Assembly: GCA_964601265.1 (NCBI GenBank)
Contig: CAZRMT010000001.1
Span: forward strand, 35,718 to 99,717
Source of the DNA: UBA4675 sp964601265
GTDB taxonomy: Bacteria; Bacillota; Clostridia; Christensenellales; Borkfalkiaceae
Direction of reading: 5' to 3'
Length of the DNA stretch: 64,000 nt
This document shows positions 17,248 through 27,078 of this stretch, piece by piece. Each line of letters starts with the position of its first letter. Positions within the stretch are counted from its first letter, which is position 1. The notes beneath the pieces are model-generated. The model did not search any database, was not told where the DNA came from, and saw only the letters and a program-made list of their open reading frames with translations. The translations under genes were made by a program, and so were the position numbers.

Positions 17248-18960
17248 ATGGTACGAAAGAGGTTATTTGCGTTTGTTTGCGCAATAACCTTTATTTTTTT
17301 GGTTATTTTTGCAAGATTGTTTGTGGTTCAGGTGGTTGAAGGAAAGAATTTGCAAGCAAAAGCTATCGACCAGTGGACGAGAGAGCTTCCCGTTATAGCA
17401 AAACGTGGAGATATAACAGACTGTAACGGCGTTGTTTTGGCGTCCTCATCAGGGACTTATTCGGTTTACGGTAGAGTAAGGGCTATAACGGATAAAATCT
17501 CTACTGCAAAAGTTGTTTCTCAAGTTTTGGGTATGGACGAAAACTTTTTACTAAAAAAGTTTAACTCAAACGTATCCGAAGTTACCGTTAAAGTTAATTG
17601 TAGTAAAGAGGAGATACAAAAACTAAAAGAGTATAGTTTAGACGGAATATATTTTTCTGTATGTAATAAAAGAGATTATCCGTTTAATAATTCGCTATGC
17701 CAAATTTTGGGGTATACGACTAACGACGGAAGCGGACAAAGCGGTATAGAGGCGTATTATGATAAATATTTAAAAGGTATAAACGGAGAAATACTGTATG
17801 AATCCGACTTGGTCGGAGTAGATATTAGCGGAAAAAATCCTTATTACGTTAAGGCGACCGACGGGTTGAATTTGCAATTGACAATCGATTATGAAATTCA
17901 GTCGGTTTGTGATGCGGTAATGGACGAGGCTGTAGCAAAATATACGCCTAAAAGCGCTTCCGTAATAGTTATAGATCCTAATAACGGCGAAATACTCGGG
18001 GTGTCTACAAAGCCCGATTTTTCGTTAAACGAAGTGCCGAGAGAAGATTTAGATAGTTTAAATAAGCTAAGTAGAAGTACTTTAATAGTTGATAGTTACG
18101 AGCCGGGGTCGACTTTTAAAATAATAACGAGCGCTATAAACGTTGAGGAATATTTAAAGGGTAATCCGAGAGCGTTTTCGACGACGCATATATTTAGCAG
18201 TTCACGGTTTAGGTATGTTGGCGGAACGAAAATTAAATGTTGGTCAACTCACGCAAACGGAAAACATTCTAACGAAAATCTTTCGGATGCATTAAATAAT
18301 AGTTGTAATCCGATTTTTGTCGATATAGCGTTATCGCTCGGTAAAAAAACTTTTTACGAGTATCTTGAAAAATTCAATTTCGGTTCCGTGACGGGGATTG
18401 ATTATTCGGGCGAAGCGATAGGAATGTTGGTGCCTGAAAGTGCGGTGACCGATAACGACCTTGCAAGAATAGGTTTCGGGCAAACTATTGCCGTTACGCC
18501 GATTCAACTTGTTTCTGCCGTTGCTTCTATTGTAAACGGCGGTAAATATTATACGCCACATTTGGTAAAAAGCGTTTATAGTGAAGACGGAAAGATAAAT
18601 GAAAGTTTTAACGTAAAAGTAAACGGCGTTACCGTTAGTGATAAAACCTCAAAAATAATTAACGGCTATTTAGAGGATGTCGTAACTAAAGGGAGCGGAA
18701 AGAATGCGTATATAGAAGGCTATAAGGTTGCAGGTAAGACAGGTACGGCGCAAAAATATGAAAACGGATTTATAGCTCAGGGTAAATACGTTATGTCGTT
18801 TATCGGATATTTTCCTTCCGATTCGCCCAAATATTTAGCTCTTGTTATAGTTGACGAGCCTGTGGGCGGAACGTATGGTTCAACCGTTTCCGCACCTTTA
18901 TGCAAAGAAATATTTCAAAAAATAATTGAATTAAAAAATATAAATCCATATTCGGAGTAG
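17248..18960 (+). CDS. Class B penicillin-binding protein (FtsI/SpoVD type)
   Basis: 570 residues. One N-terminal membrane helix (about 7-25), a dimerisation domain, then a transpeptidase domain with STFK near 288 (catalytic Ser), SCN near 352 and KTG near 497. It cross-links septal or spore-cortex peptidoglycan outside the membrane. There is no C-terminal PASTA domain, whereas B. subtilis SpoVD has one. The start is uncertain: AAGGAG lies at 17212-17217, about 30 bases before this ATG, and a stop codon lies between them. An ATA at 17224 would be well spaced. It is the only class B enzyme in the window, so division versus sporulation use cannot be told. Confidence 0.9.
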   Translation: MVRKRLFAFVCAITFIFLVIFARLFVVQVVEGKNLQAKAIDQWTRELPVIAKRGDITDCNGVVLASSSGTYSVYGRVRAITDKISTAKVVSQVLGMDENFLLKKFNSNVSEVTVKVNCSKEEIQKLKEYSLDGIYFSVCNKRDYPFNNSLCQILGYTTNDGSGQSGIEAYYDKYLKGINGEILYESDLVGVDISGKNPYYVKATDGLNLQLTIDYEIQSVCDAVMDEAVAKYTPKSASVIVIDPNNGEILGVSTKPDFSLNEVPREDLDSLNKLSRSTLIVDSYEPGSTFKIITSAINVEEYLKGNPRAFSTTHIFSSSRFRYVGGTKIKCWSTHANGKHSNENLSDALNNSCNPIFVDIALSLGKKTFYEYLEKFNFGSVTGIDYSGEAIGMLVPESAVTDNDLARIGFGQTIAVTPIQLVSAVASIVNGGKYYTPHLVKSVYSEDGKINESFNVKVNGVTVSDKTSKIINGYLEDVVTKGSGKNAYIEGYKVAGKTGTAQKYENGFIAQGKYVMSFIGYFPSDSPKYLALVIVDEPVGGTYGSTVSAPLCKEIFQKIIELKNINPYSE

Positions 18961-18962
18961 TT

Positions 18963-20378
18963 ATGAAATTAAGTGTTTTGGTAAATAATATAGAATGTAC
19001 GATTATAGGAAAAGACGTGGAAATTACTAGCGTTACTTTCGATTGTAAAAAAGTGAAAGAAAAAACCTTATTTGTTTCATTAAAGCCGAATAGCGGTGAA
19101 ATAGGGTATGCTATAAAATACGGGGCGACGGCTATAGTAAGTAAAGAACAAGTTCACGGAGTAACAAGCGTTATTGTAGGCGACGAAAGAAAGGCGTTAT
19201 CTTATATATGCGCTTCTTTCTACGGGTATAAAAAAAACAAAATAAATATTATCGGAGTAATTGGAACTAACGGAAAAACTTCAACTGCAACTATGCTTGC
19301 CGAAATGTTAAAGAAATCGGGTAAAAAGGTCGGTACAATTTGCACGGGGAAAGCAATTATCGGCAATGAAGAGTATGAGACGGGTATGACGACGCCCGAC
19401 CCGACGGAGCTGTTTTATCTTATAGGTAAAATGATTGCAAAAAATATAAAATATTGTGTTATGGAAGTGTCTGCACACGCAATTTTTTTCAAAAAAACGG
19501 ACGCAATTCAGTTTTCCTATTTAATTTTTACAAATTGTACTCAAGACCATTTAGATTTTTTTAAAACGTTTGAACGTTATAAAGAGGTAAAAAAAAGCTA
19601 CTTTACAACTCATGCGCAAAAATATATCGTTAATTCGGACGATAAAACAGGGGTTGAAATATTGCAAGAACGTGAGGCGTTAACTTACGGAATGGAAAAT
19701 CCTTCCGACGTTTTTGCAATTGATTTAAAACAAGAGTTTGGAACCACGAGTTTTGTTTTGAATTTATTCGACGAGATAGAGAGAATAAAACTAAACTGTG
19801 TAGGGAAGTTTAACGTATACAATTTTTTAGGTGCTTCAACGACAGCTTATTGTTTGGGGGTAAAAATCGAAACAATAAAACGCTATGCCGAAGAAATGCA
19901 AGGCGTAAAAGGCAGGTGTGAATTTATAGGAGAGTATAACGGTGGGAAAATTTATATAGATTACGCACATACTCCCGACGGATTGGAGAAACTAATCGGA
20001 GCATTTAAAACGGACGCTGTAGGTAAAGTTTTATGTCTTTTCGGGTGCGGGGGAAATAGGGATAGCGATAAAAGACCTAAAATGGGTAAAATAGCGGGGG
20101 AAAGAGCGGATTTTTCAATAATAACAAGCGATAATCCGAGATATGAGGAACCTTGTAAAATAATAAGCGATATAGAAAAGGGAATAAGGCAAACAAAAGG
20201 AAGATACATAACCATACAAAATCGCAGTGACGCAATTGACTATGCGATTAAGCTTTTGCAAAAAGACGATATATTGCTTATTGCCGGTAAAGGCGACGAA
20301 CGCTATCAAGAGATAATGGGGACAAAACACGAGTATTCTGATAGAGAGGTTATAAAAAACGTTTTAAATTTTTTATAG
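18963..20378 (+). CDS. murE: UDP-MurNAc-tripeptide synthetase MurE (meso-DAP type)
   Basis: 471-residue Mur ligase with P-loop GTNGKTST near residue 100. The third-residue specificity motif reads DNPR near 391, which in characterised MurE enzymes marks meso-diaminopimelate addition rather than lysine. TTPDP and the KGRCEFIGEYN-type region fit MurE. It sits two bases after the PBP gene and three before mraY. murF, which usually follows murE, is missing here. Confidence 0.93.
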   Translation: MKLSVLVNNIECTIIGKDVEITSVTFDCKKVKEKTLFVSLKPNSGEIGYAIKYGATAIVSKEQVHGVTSVIVGDERKALSYICASFYGYKKNKINIIGVIGTNGKTSTATMLAEMLKKSGKKVGTICTGKAIIGNEEYETGMTTPDPTELFYLIGKMIAKNIKYCVMEVSAHAIFFKKTDAIQFSYLIFTNCTQDHLDFFKTFERYKEVKKSYFTTHAQKYIVNSDDKTGVEILQEREALTYGMENPSDVFAIDLKQEFGTTSFVLNLFDEIERIKLNCVGKFNVYNFLGASTTAYCLGVKIETIKRYAEEMQGVKGRCEFIGEYNGGKIYIDYAHTPDGLEKLIGAFKTDAVGKVLCLFGCGGNRDSDKRPKMGKIAGERADFSIITSDNPRYEEPCKIISDIEKGIRQTKGRYITIQNRSDAIDYAIKLLQKDDILLIAGKGDERYQEIMGTKHEYSDREVIKNVLNFL

Positions 20379-20381
20379 AAA

Positions 20382-21368
20382 ATGTTTAAAAGATATATAT
20401 TAATTTTTTTAATAACGTATATAGTTGTGATTTTGTTTGCGTTTATCGTTATTCCGTTATTAAAAAAAATAAAGGCACAGCAACAAATTTTAAGCTATGT
20501 AAAAGAACATTCTTCAAAAAATGGTACGCCGACTATGGGTGGACTGTTTTTTATAATGCCGTTTTTGATTATTTCTCTTTTAAGTTTTAAAAACAGTAAA
20601 AGAATAGCCGTTTTAGCGGTTATTATTACTTTTGCTTATATGACGGTTGGTTTTTTAGATGATTATATCAAGATTAAGAATAAAAGAAATTTAGGCTTAA
20701 AGGTATACCAAAAGATTGTTTTTCAACTTTCCATTGCCGTGGTTACGGCACTTTTCTGCTATAAAATAGGTTTAACAAAAATAAATATTCCGTTTACGCG
20801 AAAAAGTATAGATTTAAAATATTGGTCTATTCCGCTTATAATAATTGTTTTTTTAGCCACTACAAATACTGTTAATCTAACTGACGGATTGGACGGATTG
20901 GCGGGAGTAAGTTCACTTGTTTATCTTGCGTTTATGTTTGTTTTATGTTTGTTGCAAAGAAAAGGAGCTTCTTTTTTTGTTAATTCTACGGAATATGAAA
21001 ATCTTTTAACAAGTATTGTTGTAATGATTTCTTGCATATCTGCTTTTTTGTTGTTTAATACGTTTAAAGCAAGCGTTTTTATGGGGGATACTGGGTCTTT
21101 GGCGCTTGGCGGTTTTATCGCTTGCATTAGCATATTTACGAATAACGCCTTATATATTTTAATTATAGGTATAGTGTTTGTTTTTAGCGGATTGTCGGTT
21201 ATACTTCAAGTTGTTTTTTTCAAGATTACAAAAGGGAAAAGAATTTTTTTAATGGCGCCTTTTCATCATCATTTACAACATAAAGGGTTAAGCGAAAGTA
21301 AAATAGTTGCTATTTATAGTGCAGTAACTTTTATAATGGGTTTAATAAGCATATTTAATTATGTTTAA
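20382..21368 (+). CDS. mraY: Phospho-N-acetylmuramoyl-pentapeptide transferase MraY
   Basis: 328-residue multi-pass membrane enzyme. Visible signatures include GTPTMGGL, GFLDDYIK, NTVNLTDGLDGLA, FMGDTGSLALGG and the C-terminal APFHHHLQHKG. It makes lipid I by joining UDP-MurNAc-pentapeptide to undecaprenyl phosphate on the inner membrane face. It begins three bases after murE, without a clear ribosome binding site, so coupling is likely. Confidence 0.95.
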   Translation: MFKRYILIFLITYIVVILFAFIVIPLLKKIKAQQQILSYVKEHSSKNGTPTMGGLFFIMPFLIISLLSFKNSKRIAVLAVIITFAYMTVGFLDDYIKIKNKRNLGLKVYQKIVFQLSIAVVTALFCYKIGLTKINIPFTRKSIDLKYWSIPLIIIVFLATTNTVNLTDGLDGLAGVSSLVYLAFMFVLCLLQRKGASFFVNSTEYENLLTSIVVMISCISAFLLFNTFKASVFMGDTGSLALGGFIACISIFTNNALYILIIGIVFVFSGLSVILQVVFFKITKGKRIFLMAPFHHHLQHKGLSESKIVAIYSAVTFIMGLISIFNYV

Positions 21369-21376
21369 GGAGATAA

Positions 21377-22714
21377 ATGTATTTTAAAAAAGAAGTTTTT
21401 TTAATATTGGGACTTATGAAAAGCGGACTGTCTTGCGGGAAACTCTTATTATCAAGAGGAGCAAAATGTTATTTTTATGAAAACAACGTTTTCGTTCGAG
21501 AAAAAAATAGAGAAAGTGTTGAGGGCTTGGGCGGAATTATAGTGGACGACGAAAGGATTAACGACGTTTTAAACGAAATAACGGTTTTGGTTTTAAGCCC
21601 GGGTTTTCCTATTGATAATGCAATTTCTAAAAAGGCAAGAGATAAAGGCGTAAGAATTACGGGTGAGTTGGAATTAGGGTGCGATTGTTTAAATTGCGTT
21701 ATTGTCGCCATTACGGGAACAAACGGTAAAACTACGACGACTTATCTTGTAAACGAGTTATTAAAGAATTACGGAATAAAAAGCGAGGCTGTGGGCAACG
21801 TAGGTACGCCCGTAACATCGTTGGTTGGAAAAGATAGGTACGACGACGTTGCCGTAACGGAAGTGTCGAGTTTTCAGCTTGAAACCTGTAATAAAATCGT
21901 TCCTCATATTGCGGTTATTTTAAATATAACGCCCGACCATTTGGAAAGACACTACACGTTTGAAAACTACGTCTATATGAAATCGAAATTAATTCAGAAT
22001 ATGAGAGAAAGCGAGTACGTGGTGTTAAATTATGACGACGAAAACGTAAGAGAATTAAAAAACAAAACGAGAGCCAAGGTTTTATATTTTTCTTTAACGG
22101 AAAGAACGAATGCAACGTACATATTTGAAGATAAGATTTATTATAAAGAAGAGTTTATAGCGGAAAAATCTGATTTATTGTTAAAAGGCGAACATAATAT
22201 TTCAAACGTTTTGGCTTCGATTTGCGTTGCAAAACTAATGGGTGTGGATAATGGAACCATAAAAAGGACGTTAAATTCTTTTAAAGGGGCAAAACATAGA
22301 ATTGAATTCGTTGCTAGCGTCAATGACGTTGATTTTTATAACGACTCCAAATCGACCAATCCCGATTCAACTATTAAAGCTGTTGAAACGATGGAAAAGC
22401 CGACCCTTCTTTTGTTGGGAGGAAAAGACAAAAATTTAGATTATTCTTATATGATGGAAAGAATATCGCCAAAAATTAAAAGTTTATATTTATACGGTGA
22501 AACAAGGTATAAAATTTATGATAATGCAAAGAAAATAGGGGTTAAAAACATTTCTATAGCTACCAATATGGAATCGGCGGTAAAATTAGCGTATAATGAC
22601 GCAGAAAAGGGAGATTGTATATTATTAAGTCCTGCGTGTAGTAGTTTTGACGAGTTTAACGGTTACGAAGAGCGTGGTGAAAAATTTATCGGAATAGTTC
22701 AATGTGTCCGTTAA
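21377..22714 (+). CDS. murD: UDP-N-acetylmuramoylalanine--D-glutamate ligase
   Basis: 445 residues. It starts with a Rossmann-like domain (LILGLMKSGLSCGK), has P-loop GTNGKTTT near 113, the central NITPDHLERH, and a C-terminal LLLGGKDKN. It adds D-glutamate, supplied by MurI, to UDP-MurNAc-Ala. AAGGAG lies before the ATG. Its last 13 bases overlap ftsW. Confidence 0.95.
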   Translation: MYFKKEVFLILGLMKSGLSCGKLLLSRGAKCYFYENNVFVREKNRESVEGLGGIIVDDERINDVLNEITVLVLSPGFPIDNAISKKARDKGVRITGELELGCDCLNCVIVAITGTNGKTTTTYLVNELLKNYGIKSEAVGNVGTPVTSLVGKDRYDDVAVTEVSSFQLETCNKIVPHIAVILNITPDHLERHYTFENYVYMKSKLIQNMRESEYVVLNYDDENVRELKNKTRAKVLYFSLTERTNATYIFEDKIYYKEEFIAEKSDLLLKGEHNISNVLASICVAKLMGVDNGTIKRTLNSFKGAKHRIEFVASVNDVDFYNDSKSTNPDSTIKAVETMEKPTLLLLGGKDKNLDYSYMMERISPKIKSLYLYGETRYKIYDNAKKIGVKNISIATNMESAVKLAYNDAEKGDCILLSPACSSFDEFNGYEERGEKFIGIVQCVR

Positions 22715-23820
22715 ACAAAAAAAGAAAAGGGGATAAATGGTTACTCGTTTTAGTAATAGCGGTTGCGCTTTTTGGCGTGTTGATGATTTATTCTGCAAGT
22801 AGGTATACTGCGGAAAAAGATTTAAATAATAAATTTTATTATGCCGGTAAACAATTAATCGGATTTTTTGTCGGACTTGCCGTTATGATTTTTACGTCGA
22901 TATTTGACTGTAAAAAATATATGAAAGTATATATCGTATTTTTAATTGTGTCCATAATAGCTTTGATTTTGGTTTTTATCCCTAAAGTGGGGCAAGAAAG
23001 CTATGGTGCAAAAAGATGGATAAAACTCGGCAGTTTAACTATTCAACCGTCAGAACTGGCAAAATTCTCGTTCGTTTTATTTACGGCAACATATTTCGGG
23101 GATAAACCGCAAAGAGCAACTTCATTTTTAGGCGTTCTGCCGATTTTGTCTGTAGGCGGTGTTTTTTGTTTGCTTATAATGTTAGAGCCGAACATGTCTA
23201 TTACCGTGTGTTTTGCGCTGTTAATAATAACGATGATTTACCTTGCCGGAATGAAAAAAAAGTTTTTTATTTTTATTGCCATTCTTTTAATTTTACTTAT
23301 TCCTTTATTGATTATAGCCGAGCCGTACAGAATGAAAAGGTTAAGCGCTTTTATAAATCCTTGGAAAAACCCTAAGGGGGAAGGCTATCAACTTATTCAG
23401 TCGTTATACGCTTTGGGTTCGGGCGGTTGGTTTGGCGTAGGACTTTTTAATTCAAGACAAAAGTACAAGTTTCTTCCTTTTTCGGAAAGTGATTTTATAC
23501 TTTCCGTTATAGGTGAGGAGTTTGGATTTATTGGTGTAGTTTTATTGTATATCATTCTTTTTATAATTATCATAAAAGGTGTAAAAATTGCAGGTAAAAG
23601 CAAGGATTTTTATAGCTTTTTATTGTCGTCGGGAATTGTCTGTGTGTTCTTTATTCAGGTGGTTGTAAACGCATTAGTCGTTACGGGAAGTATTCCTCCT
23701 ACGGGACTTCCGTTACCGCTTATTAGTTGTGGTAATACTTCTTTAATAGTTTTTATGGGAGCGTTTGGGGTGCTTTATAATTTGTCGAAAAAAAACGACG
23801 AATTAACTATTTACTTCTAG
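22702..23820 (+). CDS. ftsW: SEDS glycosyltransferase FtsW/SpoVE
   Basis: 372-residue protein with about ten membrane helices. SEDS signatures are visible: MIYSAS, IQPSELAKF, GEGYQLIQSLYALGSGG, and the C-terminal TGLPLPLISCGNTS. It polymerises lipid II at the septum together with the class B PBP encoded upstream. The start lies inside murD and has no good ribosome binding site, which suggests reinitiation. FtsW and the spore-cortex form SpoVE cannot be told apart by sequence alone. Confidence 0.92.
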   Translation: MCPLNKKRKGDKWLLVLVIAVALFGVLMIYSASRYTAEKDLNNKFYYAGKQLIGFFVGLAVMIFTSIFDCKKYMKVYIVFLIVSIIALILVFIPKVGQESYGAKRWIKLGSLTIQPSELAKFSFVLFTATYFGDKPQRATSFLGVLPILSVGGVFCLLIMLEPNMSITVCFALLIITMIYLAGMKKKFFIFIAILLILLIPLLIIAEPYRMKRLSAFINPWKNPKGEGYQLIQSLYALGSGGWFGVGLFNSRQKYKFLPFSESDFILSVIGEEFGFIGVVLLYIILFIIIIKGVKIAGKSKDFYSFLLSSGIVCVFFIQVVVNALVVTGSIPPTGLPLPLISCGNTSLIVFMGAFGVLYNLSKKNDELTIYF

Positions 23821-23851
23821 AGTTCATAAAATGAATTATAGGAAAAAATTA

Positions 23852-25105
23852 ATGTCGAAATTTATAATACACGGCGGGGAAAAATTATACGGAAAAATTG
23901 ATATTCAAAGCGCTAAAAACAGTGTTGTTTCGCTAATAGGAGCATCTATTTTGTATAACGGCGATATTGTTTTAAAGAAAGTTAGGCAAATATCCGACGT
24001 GACAAATATGTGCAGAATATTGAAAAAATGCGGTGCAAAATATTACTTTAAAGAGGGGAACTTGTGTTTAAACTGTTCCTCGCTTTATTCGTATATACCC
24101 GACGCATTTTTGTCGAGAAAAATAAGAGCTTCTTTTTTTATGACGGGTGCGTTACTTTCTAGGTTTAAAAAAGCAGAAATGGCTTTTCCGGGCGGGTGTA
24201 AAATCGGAGCCAGACCCATAAATATTCATTTGCAAGGTTTAAAAAGTCTTGGAGTAAAAATAAAAATCGAAAATTCAAAAATTTATTTTGACGGAAGCGA
24301 AATGCGTTCTGCAGTTATCGAGTTACCTTATCCGAGTGTCGGCGCTACCGTAAATCTTATTACAGCCAGTGTTTTTTTAGACGGAGAAACGATAATTAAA
24401 AACGTTGCAAGAGAACCTGAAATAGTAGATTTGCAAAACTTTTTAAATCTAATGGGGTTTAAAGTACGTGGTGCAGGCAAAAACGAGATAATCGTAACGG
24501 GAGTAAAAAAGATTAAATCGGAAAACGTATGTTTTTTGCCTGTTGAAGACAGAATTGAAATAGGAACTTATCTAATGGCAACGCTTTCTTGTGGTGGCGA
24601 GATTGAAATTAACAATATAAATATAAAAAATATTTATTCTTTATATGAAAAAATTTACGAAAACAATTGCAAAATGCTTATAGAAAATGGTAAAATGATT
24701 GTAACTGTGGGGGAAAGTGGAAAATCGTTGGGTGAAATTAGCACCGGTCCCTTTCCTGCTTTTCCTACCGATTTACAAGCACCGCTTTGTTCTTATGCTT
24801 GTTCGTTGAACGGGTCGACTATTATTAACGAAAGTGTTTTTGAAAAAAGATTTTCGCACGTTGACGAGTTGATAAAAATGGGGGCAAAAATAAAAAAAGA
24901 CGAGAGGCGAGTTATTATCTCCGGAAGCGAGTTAAACGGGGCAAAGGTGCGTGTTAGCGATTTAAGAGCAGGGGCAGGCTTAGTCATTGCGGGACTAATT
25001 GCTAACGGAACGACTGAAGTTGACGACGTTGAGATTATTGACAGAGGTTATTTCGAAATGGAAAAAGTATTGTCGTCGTTAGGCGCTTCGGTTTGTAGAG
25101 TTTGA
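23852..25105 (+). CDS. murA: UDP-N-acetylglucosamine 1-carboxyvinyltransferase
   Basis: 417 residues from ATG 23852, preceded by TAGGAAA; the family begins with a motif like SKFIIHGGEKL, so the earlier in-frame ATG at 23831 is less likely. Lys-Asn in SAKNSVV, the phosphoenolpyruvate-binding Cys in GGCKIGARP (the fosfomycin target) and Asp in FPTDLQAP are all present. It takes the first committed step to peptidoglycan. It occupies the slot after ftsW where murG usually lies. Confidence 0.93.
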   Translation: MSKFIIHGGEKLYGKIDIQSAKNSVVSLIGASILYNGDIVLKKVRQISDVTNMCRILKKCGAKYYFKEGNLCLNCSSLYSYIPDAFLSRKIRASFFMTGALLSRFKKAEMAFPGGCKIGARPINIHLQGLKSLGVKIKIENSKIYFDGSEMRSAVIELPYPSVGATVNLITASVFLDGETIIKNVAREPEIVDLQNFLNLMGFKVRGAGKNEIIVTGVKKIKSENVCFLPVEDRIEIGTYLMATLSCGGEIEINNINIKNIYSLYEKIYENNCKMLIENGKMIVTVGESGKSLGEISTGPFPAFPTDLQAPLCSYACSLNGSTIINESVFEKRFSHVDELIKMGAKIKKDERRVIISGSELNGAKVRVSDLRAGAGLVIAGLIANGTTEVDDVEIIDRGYFEMEKVLSSLGASVCRV

Positions 25106-25121
25106 TTTTAGGAGAAGTTTT

Positions 25122-25916
25122 ATGAAACGCAAAAGACTTTTGGTTATATCAACGGCTTTGATTTATGTTTTTTTTGTGTTGTTGTGCCTTGCGTATGCGT
25201 TTTCGCTCAAGCACGTAAATAGCGAGTACATAGTACAAAGTAACAGCGTTAGGTATCAAAAGGTGGAAAATCTTTTATCGGGGTACAAGAATAAAAATCT
25301 TTGTTTTTTGGATTTAGACAAAATTACCACGAAGATTGAAAAGGACCCATATCTAAAAGTTAACAAAATAGAAAAAAAATATCCGAATTCTATAAATATT
25401 GCGGTTGAAGAAAGAAAGGAAATGTTTGAAATAACTTATAATTCTGAAGTGTACGTTTTAGATGAGAATTATTTTATTTTAAACAAAAAGACTGAAAACG
25501 GAGACAACATTTTGCTAAGTCTTGACGGTTCGGTTTTTGACGTTGATTCCTTGGAAATAAAAAGTACTTTTAAATTTAATAAACACGAACTTGAAAACTG
25601 CATTAATTTGATGTTGAATTTGTTTTCCGACTGGAAAAATCTTTTATCGGAAGTTAAAGTTGAAAGAGTGGGTGGCGAATACGGACAATACTACGACCGT
25701 TATAGTATTTATTTCAAAACAATACAAGGAAGTATAATAAAAATACAAGACGTTTTAGAACAACCCGAAGAAAAAGTGTCGCTCGCCTACGAGACGTACG
25801 AGGAGTTAAGCGATTTAGAAAAAACGGACACGATAGTTATTGCTCTTAAGGTTAAAGAGGAAATAAAAGTAAATAAGACAAAATTGTCGTCTAATAATAA
25901 GGGGGGAAGCAAATGA
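25122..25916 (+). CDS. ftsQ: Division protein FtsQ/DivIB
   Basis: 264 residues: short basic N-terminus, one membrane helix (about 6-28), then a POTRA-like domain (VNSEYIVQSNSVRY, DPYLKVNKIEKKYPNSI) and a beta domain. It belongs to the divisome and works with FtsL and DivIC. Position between murA and ftsA supports the call. The last bases overlap the ftsA start (ATGA). Confidence 0.88.
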   Translation: MKRKRLLVISTALIYVFFVLLCLAYAFSLKHVNSEYIVQSNSVRYQKVENLLSGYKNKNLCFLDLDKITTKIEKDPYLKVNKIEKKYPNSINIAVEERKEMFEITYNSEVYVLDENYFILNKKTENGDNILLSLDGSVFDVDSLEIKSTFKFNKHELENCINLMLNLFSDWKNLLSEVKVERVGGEYGQYYDRYSIYFKTIQGSIIKIQDVLEQPEEKVSLAYETYEELSDLEKTDTIVIALKVKEEIKVNKTKLSSNNKGGSK

Positions 25917-27064
25917 TTAAAGATGCAGTTATCGTGTTGGACGTAGGTTCGTCTAAAATAACCGTTACGGTAGGAGAACGTGGACTGAATAATACTTTTG
26001 TTATCCATAGTTCGTGCGACGTTCCGTATGCGGGATTTGACGAAAACGGTTTTATTAAAGGCGATGGAGAAGTTTCCGTCGATACGGCTGTTTTAAACGC
26101 AATGGAAATGATTAGGAGAAATTCCGACGTTAAGCTAGATACGGTTTTTGTCGGTGTTCCCGGTTATTTTTTGCAAACCAGGACTTTGCAACACGTTAAT
26201 TCTTACGAGGGTAAAACGAAAATAACCGAAAACGAGCTCAAAAAGTTTATCGAAACGGGACTGCTTGACGTAAATATGCAAAATTATTGTCGAATCGACA
26301 GTCGAGCAATATATTTCACCTTATCGGACGGTAGCGTTGTAAATAACCCCATAGGTAAAAAGTCCGTAAATTTAAGAGGGGTAATTTCCGTAACTTTTTG
26401 TAAGGCGGAGTTTAAAACTATTTTCGATAGGATTTTGTTTAGTTTAGGAGTTAATAGGGTTCGTTACGTATCGTCACCGTTATCCGAATGTTTGTATTTG
26501 TTTAGTGAAGACAAAAGAAACGAATACAACGTTTTACTCGACGTCGGGTTTACCACGTCTACGTTAAGCATCGTTTACAAAAACGGAATAGTTTATCAAA
26601 GAACGCTAGACGGAGAAATCGGCGGTTCTTCGATAAATAATCACTTTTATTTTAGTTTGGGTTTCGAGTCGGATGAATTTCAAGATGAAACGTTAGATAT
26701 TTTAGAAGAGTTAAAAAGAAAGGTGAATTTGGGGATAAAAGACGGAGAATATATTTGTTATCACGGCGGACAAGTTTATAAATTTGCTGTAGACAGAGTG
26801 AATTCTCTTGTAAACGAAGTGTTAACGGTGCTTGCCGGACAAGTATCCGAGGCTATTGAAAAATGTTCTCATTTTTTACCTATCGGGACGAGAATAAATC
26901 TTACCGGCGGTGGCGTTTCCTATATTAGAGGAGCCGGAGAAAAGTTAAGAGATTTACTTGACAGAGGCGTGGATATAGTGTATCCTAACGTTCCTAGATA
27001 TAAAAAACCGAGTGAAACGTCTAAATTTGCCTTACTTAATTATGCGTTGAATACGAGAAACTAA
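25913..27064 (+). CDS. ftsA: Division protein FtsA
   Basis: 383-residue actin-like ATPase: LDVGSSKITVTVGE at the N-terminus, NVLLDVGFTTSTLSIVY in the second phosphate region, and INLTGGGVSYIRGAGE. FtsA ties FtsZ filaments to the membrane. The C-terminus (YKKPSETSKFALLNYAL) ends soon after and lacks an obvious long amphipathic tail, so membrane attachment is not clear from sequence. GGGGGAAG precedes the ATG. Confidence 0.92.
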   Translation: MIKDAVIVLDVGSSKITVTVGERGLNNTFVIHSSCDVPYAGFDENGFIKGDGEVSVDTAVLNAMEMIRRNSDVKLDTVFVGVPGYFLQTRTLQHVNSYEGKTKITENELKKFIETGLLDVNMQNYCRIDSRAIYFTLSDGSVVNNPIGKKSVNLRGVISVTFCKAEFKTIFDRILFSLGVNRVRYVSSPLSECLYLFSEDKRNEYNVLLDVGFTTSTLSIVYKNGIVYQRTLDGEIGGSSINNHFYFSLGFESDEFQDETLDILEELKRKVNLGIKDGEYICYHGGQVYKFAVDRVNSLVNEVLTVLAGQVSEAIEKCSHFLPIGTRINLTGGGVSYIRGAGEKLRDLLDRGVDIVYPNVPRYKKPSETSKFALLNYALNTRN

Positions 27065-27078
27065 AAGTTGGAGGAATT

